Shown in pieces: positions 1-7,632 of a stretch of DNA of 50,546 nt. This stretch comes from Paludibacteraceae bacterium. Its GTDB lineage: Bacteria; Bacteroidota; Bacteroidia; Bacteroidales; Paludibacteraceae. A program made the position numbers and the translations under genes. Numbering within the stretch: position 1 is the stretch's first letter; each line of letters opens with the position of its first letter. The stretch covers positions 1 to 50,546 of the forward strand of contig JAGBVI010000069.1 in the NCBI GenBank assembly GCA_017630395.1. The letters are read 5' to 3'. The notes below the pieces were generated by a model. The model had not been told where the DNA came from and ran no database searches. It saw nothing but the letters and a program-made list of their open reading frames with translations.

Positions 1-40
1 GTGCAAGCACTGTGACCGACTGACAAGCAGCAATTTGCCA

Positions 41-129
41 AAATAAATCAAAAAGTACCGAAAAGTTTATCAATCTTCGATTTACACTTTTTAAATTTTA
101 AACGGTGAATTTATAGAACTCACCTTAAA
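41..129. repeat. Left flanking repeat module, copy 1
   Basis: This AT-rich stretch begins AAATAAATCAAAAA and ends with the imperfect palindrome GGTGAATTTATAGAACTCACC. A diverged copy lies at about 18210-18300, starting AAATAAATCAAAAA and containing GGTGAATTTTTAGAACTTA. In both places the module lies to the left of the MITE-like element, so the two may form one composite repeat. Nature and function are unknown. Confidence 0.5.
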
Positions 130-246
130 CCTATTTTTATTCTCCTTTTTTGATAATAGTCCGCTATTTTCTGCAAAAGAAGACTAAAAATAGATTTAAA
201 AATCTCTCTCAAATATGCTCGAAATAAAATTTAAACAACTTCTTAA
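130..246. mobile_element. MITE-like element, right part (copy A)
   Basis: Positions 130-211 match 50465-50546 over 82 bases with a single difference (G at 163-164 region against A in the other copy). The stretch ends at 224-246 in a 23-bp sequence that is the exact reverse complement of 50383-50405, so these look like the two terminal inverted repeats of one element. The left part expected from the 50.4 kb copy is absent here; the element is joined instead to the GGTGAATTTATAGAACTCACC module. There is no coding capacity, hence a non-autonomous element. The parent transposase is not visible. Confidence 0.6.
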
Positions 247-332
247 AATTTTTCACAAAGGTAAATAAGAAAATTAGAGCGAGCAAGAGAATTAGAATAA
301 AATTCACAAATCTGTGCAAAAGTAATTATAAA

Positions 333-367
333 TAAAAAAAGCAGAGGCAAATACGTTTTACCTCCGC
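333..367 (-). terminator. Rho-independent terminator of the Lrp-type gene
   Basis: Read on the minus strand, GCGGAGGTAAA and TTTGCCTCTGC form an 11-bp stem with two G-U pairs around the loop ACGTA, followed by seven T. It lies 26 bases beyond the stop codon of the regulator gene. Confidence 0.75.
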
Positions 368-392
368 CAATTCCCTACTCTTATTCTCCTCA

Positions 393-851
393 TTAAATTG
401 AAATCGGTAATTCTCTCTTTATTCCTTGCTCTAAGCATATCAAGGTCTCTGTGGCAGAGACTCCCTTGATGCTCTGAATTTTACCATTCAGCAACTGCAT
501 CAAATGTTCGTTATCTCTTGCATAGAGTTTCACCATCATTGTATATGGTCCTGTTGTGAAATGGCACTCAACAATTTCAGGTATTTTCTCAAATTCAAGT
601 ACCACATCAGAATACATAGAGCCTTTCTCTAATTTAACTCCAATATAGGTGCATGTTTGATACCCTAAAATTTTAGGATTAACATGGTAGCCCGAGCCAA
701 TAATTACTCCCATATCAAAAAGTCGTTGCACCCTTTGGTGAATAGCTGCCCGCGAAACTCCACACTCCTCTGCTACATCCTTAAAAGGGATACGTGCGTT
801 CTTTGTTATGATATTTAATATATCTCTGTCTAAATCATCTACTTTTTCCAT
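393..851 (-). CDS. Lrp/AsnC family transcriptional regulator
   Basis: A 152-residue protein of normal Lrp/AsnC length. Residues 5-60 (DDLDRDILNIITKNAR, then KDVAEECGVSRAAIHQRVQRL) form the winged helix-turn-helix typical of the family. Residues 65-145 fit the RAM/ACT-like ligand-binding domain, including the stretch FTTGPYTMMVKL. Such proteins are DNA-binding oligomers whose activity is usually tuned by amino acids; the ligand here cannot be read from sequence. It is a single-gene unit with its own terminator and a -7-like box just upstream. It could regulate amino acid genes in the region, but nothing in the sequence proves a target. Confidence 0.9.
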   Translation of the reverse strand: MEKVDDLDRDILNIITKNARIPFKDVAEECGVSRAAIHQRVQRLFDMGVIIGSGYHVNPKILGYQTCTYIGVKLEKGSMYSDVVLEFEKIPEIVECHFTTGPYTMMVKLYARDNEHLMQLLNGKIQSIKGVSATETLICLEQGIKRELPISI

Positions 852-869
852 TTTTTTTACTTTTTGCTA

Positions 870-877
870 CAAATATA
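870..877 (-). promoter_or_regulatory. -7 box of the Lrp-type gene
   Basis: The minus strand reads TATATTTG, matching the Bacteroidota TAnnTTTG form, about 20 bases upstream of the ATG at 851. No properly spaced TTTG -33 box is seen. Confidence 0.4.
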
Positions 878-955
878 GGTGGAAATTAGACAAAATAACA
901 CATAATTTAGAAATTTAACATAGTTTTTTGGTGTTTTGCTGTCAAATTTCTCATT

Positions 956-1498
956 TTACTCTTCGTTTAAGCTGATAACCTCGTCCATCTCAGTATCCCA
1001 TTTTTCTGTCGGTACTTTCTCCACTAATTGACATGGCAGACAAATTCCTATTTTATAGGAAGGGATAGACGGAAGGAGTTTGTCGTAGTATCCTTTCCCT
1101 CGTCCTAAGCGATTTCCTACGGAATCAAATCCTACTCCCGGGATAACGCATAAGTCAATTGCTGAATAATCTTTCCATTTTTCTCCGGTCGGTTCCAAAA
1201 TTCCAAATGCTCCTTTTTGCATCGAATCCATTCCCCTAAATTCTCTTATCTCCAATATATCATCTATTACCACAGGAAGGAGTATTTTCTTTTTTTTGCT
1301 CCACTGTTCGATGAATTGGTGTGTGTGAATTTCGTCCGGAAGCGACCAAAACATCAAAATGGTTTGTGCCGATTGAAATTGCAGATTATTCTCTAAGCGA
1401 GAGAGAACTTCTTGTGATAGCCCGACTCTTTCTTCTGCAGATAGAGCATTTATTCTTTTTTTTATCTCTTTGCGCAGGGTGTTTTTTATAGCTCTCAT
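956..1498 (-). CDS. 5-formyltetrahydrofolate cyclo-ligase
   Basis: A 180-residue protein, the usual length for MTHFS. It converts 5-formyl-THF to 5,10-methenyl-THF with ATP in the cytoplasm, recycling a stalled folate. The N-terminal stretch ALRKEIKKR-like (here NTLRKEIKKRINAL) and the signature NRLGRGKGYYDKLL near residues 128-141 are the family's substrate and phosphate-binding motifs. Its ATG overlaps the TGA of the upstream protease gene in an ATGA arrangement (1495-1498), so translation is probably coupled, although the two products have no evident shared function. Identification is firm. Confidence 0.95.
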   Translation of the reverse strand: MRAIKNTLRKEIKKRINALSAEERVGLSQEVLSRLENNLQFQSAQTILMFWSLPDEIHTHQFIEQWSKKKKILLPVVIDDILEIREFRGMDSMQKGAFGILEPTGEKWKDYSAIDLCVIPGVGFDSVGNRLGRGKGYYDKLLPSIPSYKIGICLPCQLVEKVPTEKWDTEMDEVISLNEE

Positions 1499-3678
1499 TT
1501 TCGAATAATCTTATGGGTCTGTATTGTTTCGGAAGATATGATTTTCAGAAGATACAATCCTTTCTCTCGGAATATAGAGGAGGGCAGTGTATGTTCTTGT
1601 TTATCTTCTGTCGCATTGTATATAATCCTTCCGGCAATGTCGTAGAGTTCAATTTTCACCTCTTCTGTGGTGTTGATAAGAATCTTCACTTCACCATCAG
1701 ACGGATTAGGGATCACGTCAAAAGAAATCGGATTGGCAAATACATCTTGTATGTCGGTTTTTTCGGGTCGACGAACAACAGGTTCTATCATCATCGAAAT
1801 TGCACCCGGACTGACGGGATGATTTTCAAATGATAACCATTTGTTCCCTTGCATGAAATAGCTGCTGTTCCCGGTTGTTTTAATTTTCGTATGGTAGAGA
1901 GAAAATTTGTCTGAATAGTTTTCCGGAAGTTCAAAAACAATGAAAAAAGTAGAGTCAACCACAATAGGTTGGTCAAATCTCAAATAGTTATCTCTTTTAG
2001 TGAGTGACTCCAATATTTTATTTTGAATCTCATTGGTTCTGCCCACGTATTGTTGATTTTGCAATTTTACCAGTTGGCTGTGTAGTAGATTTTCCGGTTT
2101 TTCGTCGCCGGAATAGAGATGCACATATATTGGATATTTAGAATTGAAACTTCCTGTCTCCGGAATAAAATGTATTCCATAAACTTCACCTCCTTGAGGC
2201 AGATAAAATCGTTCTGCAAAATGGCGAATATTCAGATTGTTGTGTCCGGTCAGAAATTCTTCTTCTGATGTGGTGTAGTAGAGTTCGTCGTATGTCCTAA
2301 AATTTCCGATGCGACTGCAACCTCTTCTGTACGGGTCAAAACCGTCGCAAGTGAGAGCCCCGGACTCTGTAGGGTCTAAAAATGTTTTCAATCCCTCGCG
2401 TTTGTAATTATCTTCCCATACTATCCCTAATCTGTAAAAGGCATCAAATCCTCTCTCTTCGCACGAAACATCCGAGTAACCACCACTTAATGCTCCGATG
2501 ATTCTTTTATCCTGATTAAACAAGGCCGAACCCGATGAGCCATTTTCTGTCAATCCCTCTTCCCAAAAATCTACAATCCAATGTCCTTCGGCAGCAAACA
2601 TTCCGCTGCATAAAAAGGTTCCTTTCTTAGGCGAATCAGAATCGGATGCTATTTTCTTTAAGTCCCCTTCGGGATGGTGTATGCAAAAGACATTTTCCGC
2701 CGGGGTGTCTGAAGCGTCCCAGCCGGCATAGTAGGGCATATAATCGACAGGAGGTTGAGAACTCAATTGCAAAAGGGTTAAGTCTCTCTCTCCATCAAAA
2801 GCCATAATTTTTGCCCCGGAGATGCTCATTTCCATATTTCCTCTTATTCCGGGGAAACAATGAGGAGTTTGATAATTAAAAAAGAAAACACAAGTAGCGG
2901 CCAACGCTTCCGACTTGCTTAGGCTGTTAAAATTGAGGCAATGAGATGCCGTGAGCAGATAAGGAGTTCCATCGTAGGCCGTATTGTTAATTAAATTTCC
3001 GCTACAATAGGTTGTTCCGTTGATGATGATAAGCACTCCGCTTCGTTTCTCCTCTGAGTATCTATTTTCGCAAGTGACATCAATTTGACAATATAAAGAG
3101 TTGTCAAACGAGGGCAATTTACGAAGTCCGACAAAGTCGTGGTTGATGCTGCCAACAGATAATTCCCCATTGCAATCTTTCGGACTGATATATTCGATAA
3201 TGATTTCATCTCCTTCTACAGGAGCGGTAGCCAAAAGATTTTCCGGCAGATTATTTTGTTCTGTAAATGCTCCGATAATGTGAGATTTAGTGGGGGTGTA
3301 GATAAATACTTTTTCGCCTTTTTCCAAACGATACCTATTGAAGATGACATTGAGTGAGTAAGCACCTTCAGACCTTACTCGTAATCGCCACACCTTTGTG
3401 CCTAAAGAATCGGTTAAGAGAACACCAGAGTTTTCGGGAGTAAAGCAGACTTTATGGGAGAAGGCAAATTGAGTTCCGCCCATGCGAATAGCTTCGTCTT
3501 GAGAGGCAATAGCAGATGAGTCTATAGCAGGTAAAATAATCGTTTCCAACGAGCGAGCAGTTCGTACAGATTGGGTTGATTTGATAACCTCGGGGTAGGG
3601 GAATCCTCCAAAACTTATCTGAGCATTAAGGTGAGTACAGAAAAGTATAGATAGTAATAAAAAGTATCTTTTAGCCAT
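1495..3678 (-). CDS. T9SS-secreted trypsin-like serine protease
   Basis: A 727-residue protein starting at the ATG at 3678 (MAKRYFLLL); the frame can be extended to a TTG at 3687, but the ATG gives a cleaner signal peptide ending LNAQ. A chymotrypsin-fold domain is visible: His246 in LLTASHC, Asp299 in GERDLTLLQL and Ser382 in NGSSGSALF form a plausible catalytic triad. Many cysteines in this part suggest disulphides, as in lysyl endopeptidase-like enzymes. The last 80 or so residues (VIPNPSDGEVKI ... GLYLLKI ... HKIIRK) match a type A T9SS sorting domain, so the protein is expected to be exported by Sec, then moved across the outer membrane by T9SS and anchored or released. Cleavage specificity is not readable. 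Confidence 0.88.
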   Translation of the reverse strand: MAKRYFLLLSILFCTHLNAQISFGGFPYPEVIKSTQSVRTARSLETIILPAIDSSAIASQDEAIRMGGTQFAFSHKVCFTPENSGVLLTDSLGTKVWRLRVRSEGAYSLNVIFNRYRLEKGEKVFIYTPTKSHIIGAFTEQNNLPENLLATAPVEGDEIIIEYISPKDCNGELSVGSINHDFVGLRKLPSFDNSLYCQIDVTCENRYSEEKRSGVLIIINGTTYCSGNLINNTAYDGTPYLLTASHCLNFNSLSKSEALAATCVFFFNYQTPHCFPGIRGNMEMSISGAKIMAFDGERDLTLLQLSSQPPVDYMPYYAGWDASDTPAENVFCIHHPEGDLKKIASDSDSPKKGTFLCSGMFAAEGHWIVDFWEEGLTENGSSGSALFNQDKRIIGALSGGYSDVSCEERGFDAFYRLGIVWEDNYKREGLKTFLDPTESGALTCDGFDPYRRGCSRIGNFRTYDELYYTTSEEEFLTGHNNLNIRHFAERFYLPQGGEVYGIHFIPETGSFNSKYPIYVHLYSGDEKPENLLHSQLVKLQNQQYVGRTNEIQNKILESLTKRDNYLRFDQPIVVDSTFFIVFELPENYSDKFSLYHTKIKTTGNSSYFMQGNKWLSFENHPVSPGAISMMIEPVVRRPEKTDIQDVFANPISFDVIPNPSDGEVKILINTTEEVKIELYDIAGRIIYNATEDKQEHTLPSSIFREKGLYLLKIISSETIQTHKIIRK

Positions 3679-3703
3679 AAAGAACAATATCCATTTCCTT
3701 TTG

Positions 3704-3711
3704 CAAAAATA
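3704..3711 (-). promoter_or_regulatory. -7 box of the protease gene
   Basis: The minus strand reads TATTTTTG about 26 bases upstream of the ATG at 3678. It stands next to a plus-strand TATTTTTG at 3718-3725, giving a tight divergent promoter pair. No clear -33 boxes are seen. Confidence 0.4.
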
Positions 3712-3717
3712 ATTTTT

Positions 3718-3725
3718 TATTTTTG
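3718..3725 (+). promoter_or_regulatory. -7 box of the CYTH gene
   Basis: TATTTTTG matches the TAnnTTTG form, 23 bases upstream of the ATG at 3749. No well-spaced TTTG -33 box is seen, so this is a partial match. Confidence 0.4.
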
Positions 3726-3748
3726 AACAAAAATAGATTAACGGAAAA

Positions 3749-4210
3749 ATGAATATAGAAATAGAGAGAAAATTTCTTCTGAAGAATGATAATTGGAGAG
3801 AGGGGGCAGTGGGAGTTCACTATAAGCAAGCCTATCTTAATGAGAAAGGAGACAATACCGTGCGAGTTAGGATAGAGGGCGAAAAAGCCAAATTGACGAT
3901 AAAAGGGAAGAGCAGCAATATCTCTCGGTTGGAATTTGAGTATGACATACCGATGGAGGATGCCGAAGCACTTTTCACGTTGGCCAAGACTCCCATTGTG
4001 GAGAAGTACCGATACAAGATAATGTATGCCGGCAATTGTTGGGAGGTGGATGAGTTTTTAGGTTTGAACAGAGGATTAGTTGTAGCAGAAATTGAGTTAG
4101 AGAGCGAGACACAATCTTTTGAAAAACCCGATTGGATTGGCATGGAGGTCTCCGGCGACAAACGCTACACCAATGCCAACTTAGCCAGAAAGCCCTATTG
4201 CGAGTGGTAG
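3749..4210 (+). CDS. CYTH domain protein
   Basis: A 153-residue single-domain protein. The N-terminal IEIERKFLL (residues 3-11) is the ExExK signature of the CYTH family, whose fold is a beta-barrel tunnel holding triphosphate substrates and divalent metal. Conserved charged strands follow: VRVRIEGEKAKLTIKGK, then EYDIP, EKYRYKI, WEVDEF and LVVAEIELESE. Length and motifs fit the small bacterial triphosphatase type (inorganic triphosphatase or thiamine triphosphatase-like) rather than a class IV adenylate cyclase, but the substrate cannot be told from sequence. It converges on the methyltransferase-HIT gene with only five bases between the stop codons. Confidence 0.9.
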   Translation: MNIEIERKFLLKNDNWREGAVGVHYKQAYLNEKGDNTVRVRIEGEKAKLTIKGKSSNISRLEFEYDIPMEDAEALFTLAKTPIVEKYRYKIMYAGNCWEVDEFLGLNRGLVVAEIELESETQSFEKPDWIGMEVSGDKRYTNANLARKPYCEW

Positions 4211-4215
4211 GAGGA

Positions 4216-5097
4216 TTAATACTTCTGTTTATTCGGGATAACACCTCTCACACCACCCTTAGGCTCTTTCACATCACCTTTGTAACGGGGGATTAAGTGG
4301 ATGTGAACATGGAATATGCTTTGACCTGCAGCTTCGTTAATGTTAATGCCAACATTAAAGCCATCCGGGTTGAATTTTTCTGTCAATATTTTTTTACACC
4401 TGTTTACCAAAAGCCATAATGCTCGTTGCTCGTGCATTGTTAGGTCAAAATAATCAGCAACGTGACGTTTGGGGATTATTAGTGTATGACCTTTACTAAC
4501 AGGGTAGCCATCTAAGAAAGCAATGGCGGTTGCACTCTCGCTCATTATTTCTACTTTGGAATTTAAGTTGCAAAATGGGCATTCTTTGACAATCTTATAT
4601 TTTTTTTTGTAATCAGTTTTGTTAAAGAGTTTATATTCATAAATTTCACAATTCTCATTAAAGAATATACTTTTGTAGGGTAGAACAACATTGCATTGGT
4701 AAGTTGGTTGTTTATGTATGAAATGAGTGCGAAATCCTTCACTTTTTAAATCTCTTCGCACTGTAAAATAAGCTATGCCATTGGGTTTAAGCAATTCAGA
4801 AACAGACATTAGAACCTCTGCTTGTTCTTCAGGTTCAAGCACATTAAGGACATAATTGCAAATAATTGTATCAAATTGCCTATTAGGATATTCTGGACGA
4901 TAGTAGTTATCATAACCAATGATGCTAAATCCCTCTTTTTCAAGTTGGTCAGTATCGAACCCAAATCCGCAACCAAAATCTAAAATATCTCCTTTGATGA
5001 GGTTGTTATTTTTTAGCCAACGAGTTGGGAAAGAGATAGATGTACGTTCTTTAGCTGTTAAATGAGGATTGTTTTTAATTTTTTTCATAGTTGCCAT
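4216..5097 (-). CDS. Methyltransferase-HIT fusion protein
   Basis: A 293-residue protein with two distinct halves. Residues 12-160 form a class I SAM-dependent methyltransferase: motif I is DFGCGFG at 40-46, an acidic residue follows in IIGYD, and CNYVLNVLEPEEQAEVL is the motif IV region. The pattern TAKERTSISFPTRWL plus YVLNV recalls the putative methyltransferases associated with DNA phosphorothioation clusters, as I remember that family. Residues 173-280 form a HIT hydrolase: CPFC (173-176) and the triad HVHIHLIPR (263-271), normally acting on nucleotidyl phosphates. The gene follows the HNH gene with an overlap; a second ATG at 5088 would give an exact ATGA overlap and 290 residues. Substrate is unknown; a nucleic acid or nucleotide is likely. 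Confidence 0.85.
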   Translation of the reverse strand: MATMKKIKNNPHLTAKERTSISFPTRWLKNNNLIKGDILDFGCGFGFDTDQLEKEGFSIIGYDNYYRPEYPNRQFDTIICNYVLNVLEPEEQAEVLMSVSELLKPNGIAYFTVRRDLKSEGFRTHFIHKQPTYQCNVVLPYKSIFFNENCEIYEYKLFNKTDYKKKYKIVKECPFCNLNSKVEIMSESATAIAFLDGYPVSKGHTLIIPKRHVADYFDLTMHEQRALWLLVNRCKKILTEKFNPDGFNVGININEAAGQSIFHVHIHLIPRYKGDVKEPKGGVRGVIPNKQKY

Positions 5098-6137
5098 TTT
5101 TTGAAGCCCATGTTTTCAGCGATTTGTACCATAGGGGAGAATGTTCGCATAAATACATTGAAAAAATCCGATTTCGAAAGATTTATTAAGTCTGGAATAG
5201 AATCATAAATAATCAGATAATCTTCAAAAATTTTATTATTCATGTTCTTCTCATATAATATTTTCATAGCATCTTGATGAAGGGACGCAAATGGTTGTAA
5301 ATACTTATCTAATTGGGGAAGATTATTACTTTTTGCTGAATTAACACTTGGATCAGAAGGAATTAAGTTCCATAACAAATTATGCGAAACAAAACTCCAT
5401 GGGACAAAATGGTCTAAATCATATTCTTTTGCAATTATGTTTTTTCCTGTATATATGCAATTAATTCCTCCTGTGATTTCAATGTAAGAGTCCCAATATT
5501 TACGCTGTTTTGTAAGAGAATCTCTTTGAATGGGCTTAATCAGTTTTGATGGAACATCTGGAACATTGGGATTCCGTTTTTGTAAAAATTCTGTTAAGTT
5601 CCAAAAAGCAAAATCTCGCAAAATTTTATAGTGCTTTGTCAGATATTCTACCCATAAATCATTAATTACAATTTCATCGTTATAAATTGCATAAAGAGCG
5701 TTATTTTCAAATAGTTGTGATTTAGCTATTACTTCTTCGTCATAGGTGTATCTTATCCAAGGAGAAAGGAAACGATAGGGTACATTTATAGAGAAAATTT
5801 TCAAAAACTTTTTTGTTTCTTTTAGGTTGTCAACTAATAGATTTTTTATCTTTTCTTTGTCTGATTCGATTGAAATTTTATACTCCTTTTGAATTTCAAG
5901 TGATTTTACAAATAAAGAGTCGGATTTTCCAAATGATAGTTTAAAGTAATGAATGGGATACCAAGACTCCGCAATCATTCCTGCGATTATTTCCCAAAAT
6001 GAAATCCGCGTTTTATGTTCTTTTACAACAATATCCATTATAGCAACGAACCAATAAAATTTGTAGGTGGCAGTTGTGTTTTCAAAAATCCTAGATAGTG
6101 AGGATACGGGAAGTTTAATATTCTGAGGTAAATTCAT
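5085..6137 (-). CDS. HNH nuclease-like protein paired with methyltransferase-HIT
   Basis: A 350-residue protein. The C-terminal part has an HNH core: YDLDHFVPWSF at 239-249 supplies the first histidine, WNLIP at 256-260 the asparagine, and NSAKSNNLP at 266-274 the last element. This arrangement resembles the HNH_4 type best known from Cas9, but nothing else here is Cas9-like. The N-terminal part (LSRIFENTTATYKFYWFVAI, then MIAESWYPIHYFKLSFGKSD) is a helical domain I cannot name, though it looks like a conserved family feature. The gene is first in a two-gene unit, overlaps the methyltransferase-HIT gene, and is AT-rich compared with its neighbours. A DNA-targeting role, perhaps defence, is inferred rather than shown. 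Confidence 0.75.
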   Translation of the reverse strand: MNLPQNIKLPVSSLSRIFENTTATYKFYWFVAIMDIVVKEHKTRISFWEIIAGMIAESWYPIHYFKLSFGKSDSLFVKSLEIQKEYKISIESDKEKIKNLLVDNLKETKKFLKIFSINVPYRFLSPWIRYTYDEEVIAKSQLFENNALYAIYNDEIVINDLWVEYLTKHYKILRDFAFWNLTEFLQKRNPNVPDVPSKLIKPIQRDSLTKQRKYWDSYIEITGGINCIYTGKNIIAKEYDLDHFVPWSFVSHNLLWNLIPSDPSVNSAKSNNLPQLDKYLQPFASLHQDAMKILYEKNMNNKIFEDYLIIYDSIPDLINLSKSDFFNVFMRTFSPMVQIAENMGFKKWQL

Positions 6138-6261
6138 AGCATTTTCTGTTATATTTTGTAAAGATATAAAAAATCAATCAAACTCAAATAATTTATAGAC
6201 CGCTTTTGTATAATTACCTTGAAATTTCAGACATTTCGCACTCACTTTCGTTTCTTTGTTG

Positions 6262-6269
6262 TATCTTTG
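6262..6269 (+). promoter_or_regulatory. -7 box of thrC
   Basis: TATCTTTG, an exact TAnnTTTG match, lies 37 bases upstream of the thrC start. A clear TTTG -33 box at the usual distance is not seen. Confidence 0.5.
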
Positions 6270-6306
6270 CGCAAAAGAAATTGATTTTGAATAAATTGAT
6301 AGATAA

Positions 6307-7608
6307 ATGAAATATTATAGTACGAATAACAAATCGACACAAGCTACTTTGCAAGAGGCTGTCGTGAAGGGATTGGCCTCTGACAGAGGCTTGTATATGC
6401 CTGAGGTAATTAAGAGTTTGCCCGACTCGTTTTTTGAAGAGATAAAAGACCTTTCTTTTCAAGAGGTTGCATACGTTGTGGCGGATGCTTTCTTTGGTGA
6501 GGATGTTGAGGCGGAGGATCTGAAAAAAATTGTTTATGAAACTTTGAACTTTGATGTTCCTTTGGTGCATGTTAATGACAATATCTATAGTTTGGAGTTG
6601 TTCCATGGTCCTACATTGGCTTTTAAAGATGTTGGTGCAAGATTTATGTCACGTCTTTTGGGCTATTTCATTAAGAAAGAGGGGCAAAAGGATGTCAATG
6701 TCTTGGTGGCAACTTCGGGTGATACCGGTTCTGCTGTGGCTAACGGCTTTTTGGGTGTTGATGGAATTCATGTTTATGTCCTTTACCCGAAAGGGAAAGT
6801 CAGCCCTATCCAAGAATGCCAATTCACTACATTAGGTCAAAATATTACTGCATTGGAGATTGATGGTGTGTTTGATGATTGTCAGGCATTGGTGAAGTCG
6901 GCATTTATGGACGAAGAGTTGAACAAGAAGATGTATCTGACATCTGCCAACTCAATCAATGTGGCACGTTTCTTACCACAAGCATTTTATTATTTCTATG
7001 CGGTGGCTCAACTTCATAAATTGGGTAAAAAAGATAACATTGTTATTTGTGTGCCGTCCGGTAATTTTGGAAATATTACTGCCGGATTGTTCGGTAAGAG
7101 AATGGGTATGCCGGTGAAACGATTTATTGCTGCTAATAATCGCAACGATGTATTTTTCCAATATTTGAATAGTGGCGTTTATACTCCTAAAGCGTCTGTT
7201 CAGACAATTGCAAATGCTATGGATGTGGGCGACCCAAGTAACTTTGCTCGCGTATTGGATTTATATGGCCACTCTCATGAGGCAATCAAAAATGATATTT
7301 CGGGTTGTACCTATACCGATGAACAAATCAGCGAAACGTTGTTAGATTGTTATCGTAAGCATGGTTATCTTTTGGATCCTCATGGTGCTGTGGGGTATCG
7401 TGCTTTGTCTGAGTATTTGGAGAGTGATGAGGTGGGTGTATTCTTAGAGACTGCTCACCCTGCGAAGTTCAAAGATACTGTGGATCGAATTTTAGGTGAG
7501 GAGATCTCTATTCCGGAGAAGTTGCAAGCCTTTATGAAAGGAACAAAGCAGAGTATTAATTTGCCGAAAGATTTTGCATCGTTCAAGGCATTTCTTATGA
7601 ATGAGTAA
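6307..7608 (+). CDS. thrC: Threonine synthase
   Basis: A 433-residue PLP enzyme that converts O-phosphohomoserine to threonine in the cytoplasm. The N-terminus MKYYSTNN, the motif LASDRGLYMPE and the PLP-lysine region HGPTLAFKDVGARF (Lys107) are typical, as are VATSGDTGSA and VPSGNFGNITAG. Length fits the shorter bacterial type. It begins a three-gene run with hisH (24 bases downstream) and hisF. The rest of the threonine branch, thrA and apgM, lies about 28 kb away at 35622-39261 rather than beside thrC. Confidence 0.97.
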   Translation: MKYYSTNNKSTQATLQEAVVKGLASDRGLYMPEVIKSLPDSFFEEIKDLSFQEVAYVVADAFFGEDVEAEDLKKIVYETLNFDVPLVHVNDNIYSLELFHGPTLAFKDVGARFMSRLLGYFIKKEGQKDVNVLVATSGDTGSAVANGFLGVDGIHVYVLYPKGKVSPIQECQFTTLGQNITALEIDGVFDDCQALVKSAFMDEELNKKMYLTSANSINVARFLPQAFYYFYAVAQLHKLGKKDNIVICVPSGNFGNITAGLFGKRMGMPVKRFIAANNRNDVFFQYLNSGVYTPKASVQTIANAMDVGDPSNFARVLDLYGHSHEAIKNDISGCTYTDEQISETLLDCYRKHGYLLDPHGAVGYRALSEYLESDEVGVFLETAHPAKFKDTVDRILGEEISIPEKLQAFMKGTKQSINLPKDFASFKAFLMNE

Positions 7609-7632
7609 TATTGTGTAAGAAGCAAAAAGAGG

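Larger units (their letters stand above)
1..392. other. Gene-free left edge with repeat fragments
   Basis: I see no convincing gene here. The stretch holds a left repeat module (about 41-129), the right-hand part of a MITE-like element (130-246) and the minus-strand terminator of the Lrp-type gene (333-367). Two minus-strand -7-like boxes, TACCTTTG (263 to 256) and TACTTTTG (324 to 317), point toward the left edge, but neither has a well-spaced -33 box and no open frame follows inside the window, so I do not call them promoters. Confidence 0.6.

Noticed and set aside
256-324. Leftward promoters in the repeat region at the left edge
   Set aside because: TACCTTTG and TACTTTTG occur on the minus strand, but without TTTG at a suitable distance, and no reading frame follows in the window.
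5085-6137. Cas9-like effector
   Set aside because: Only the HNH core resembles Cas9's; there is no RuvC part, arginine-rich helix, repeat array or cas1/cas2 gene.
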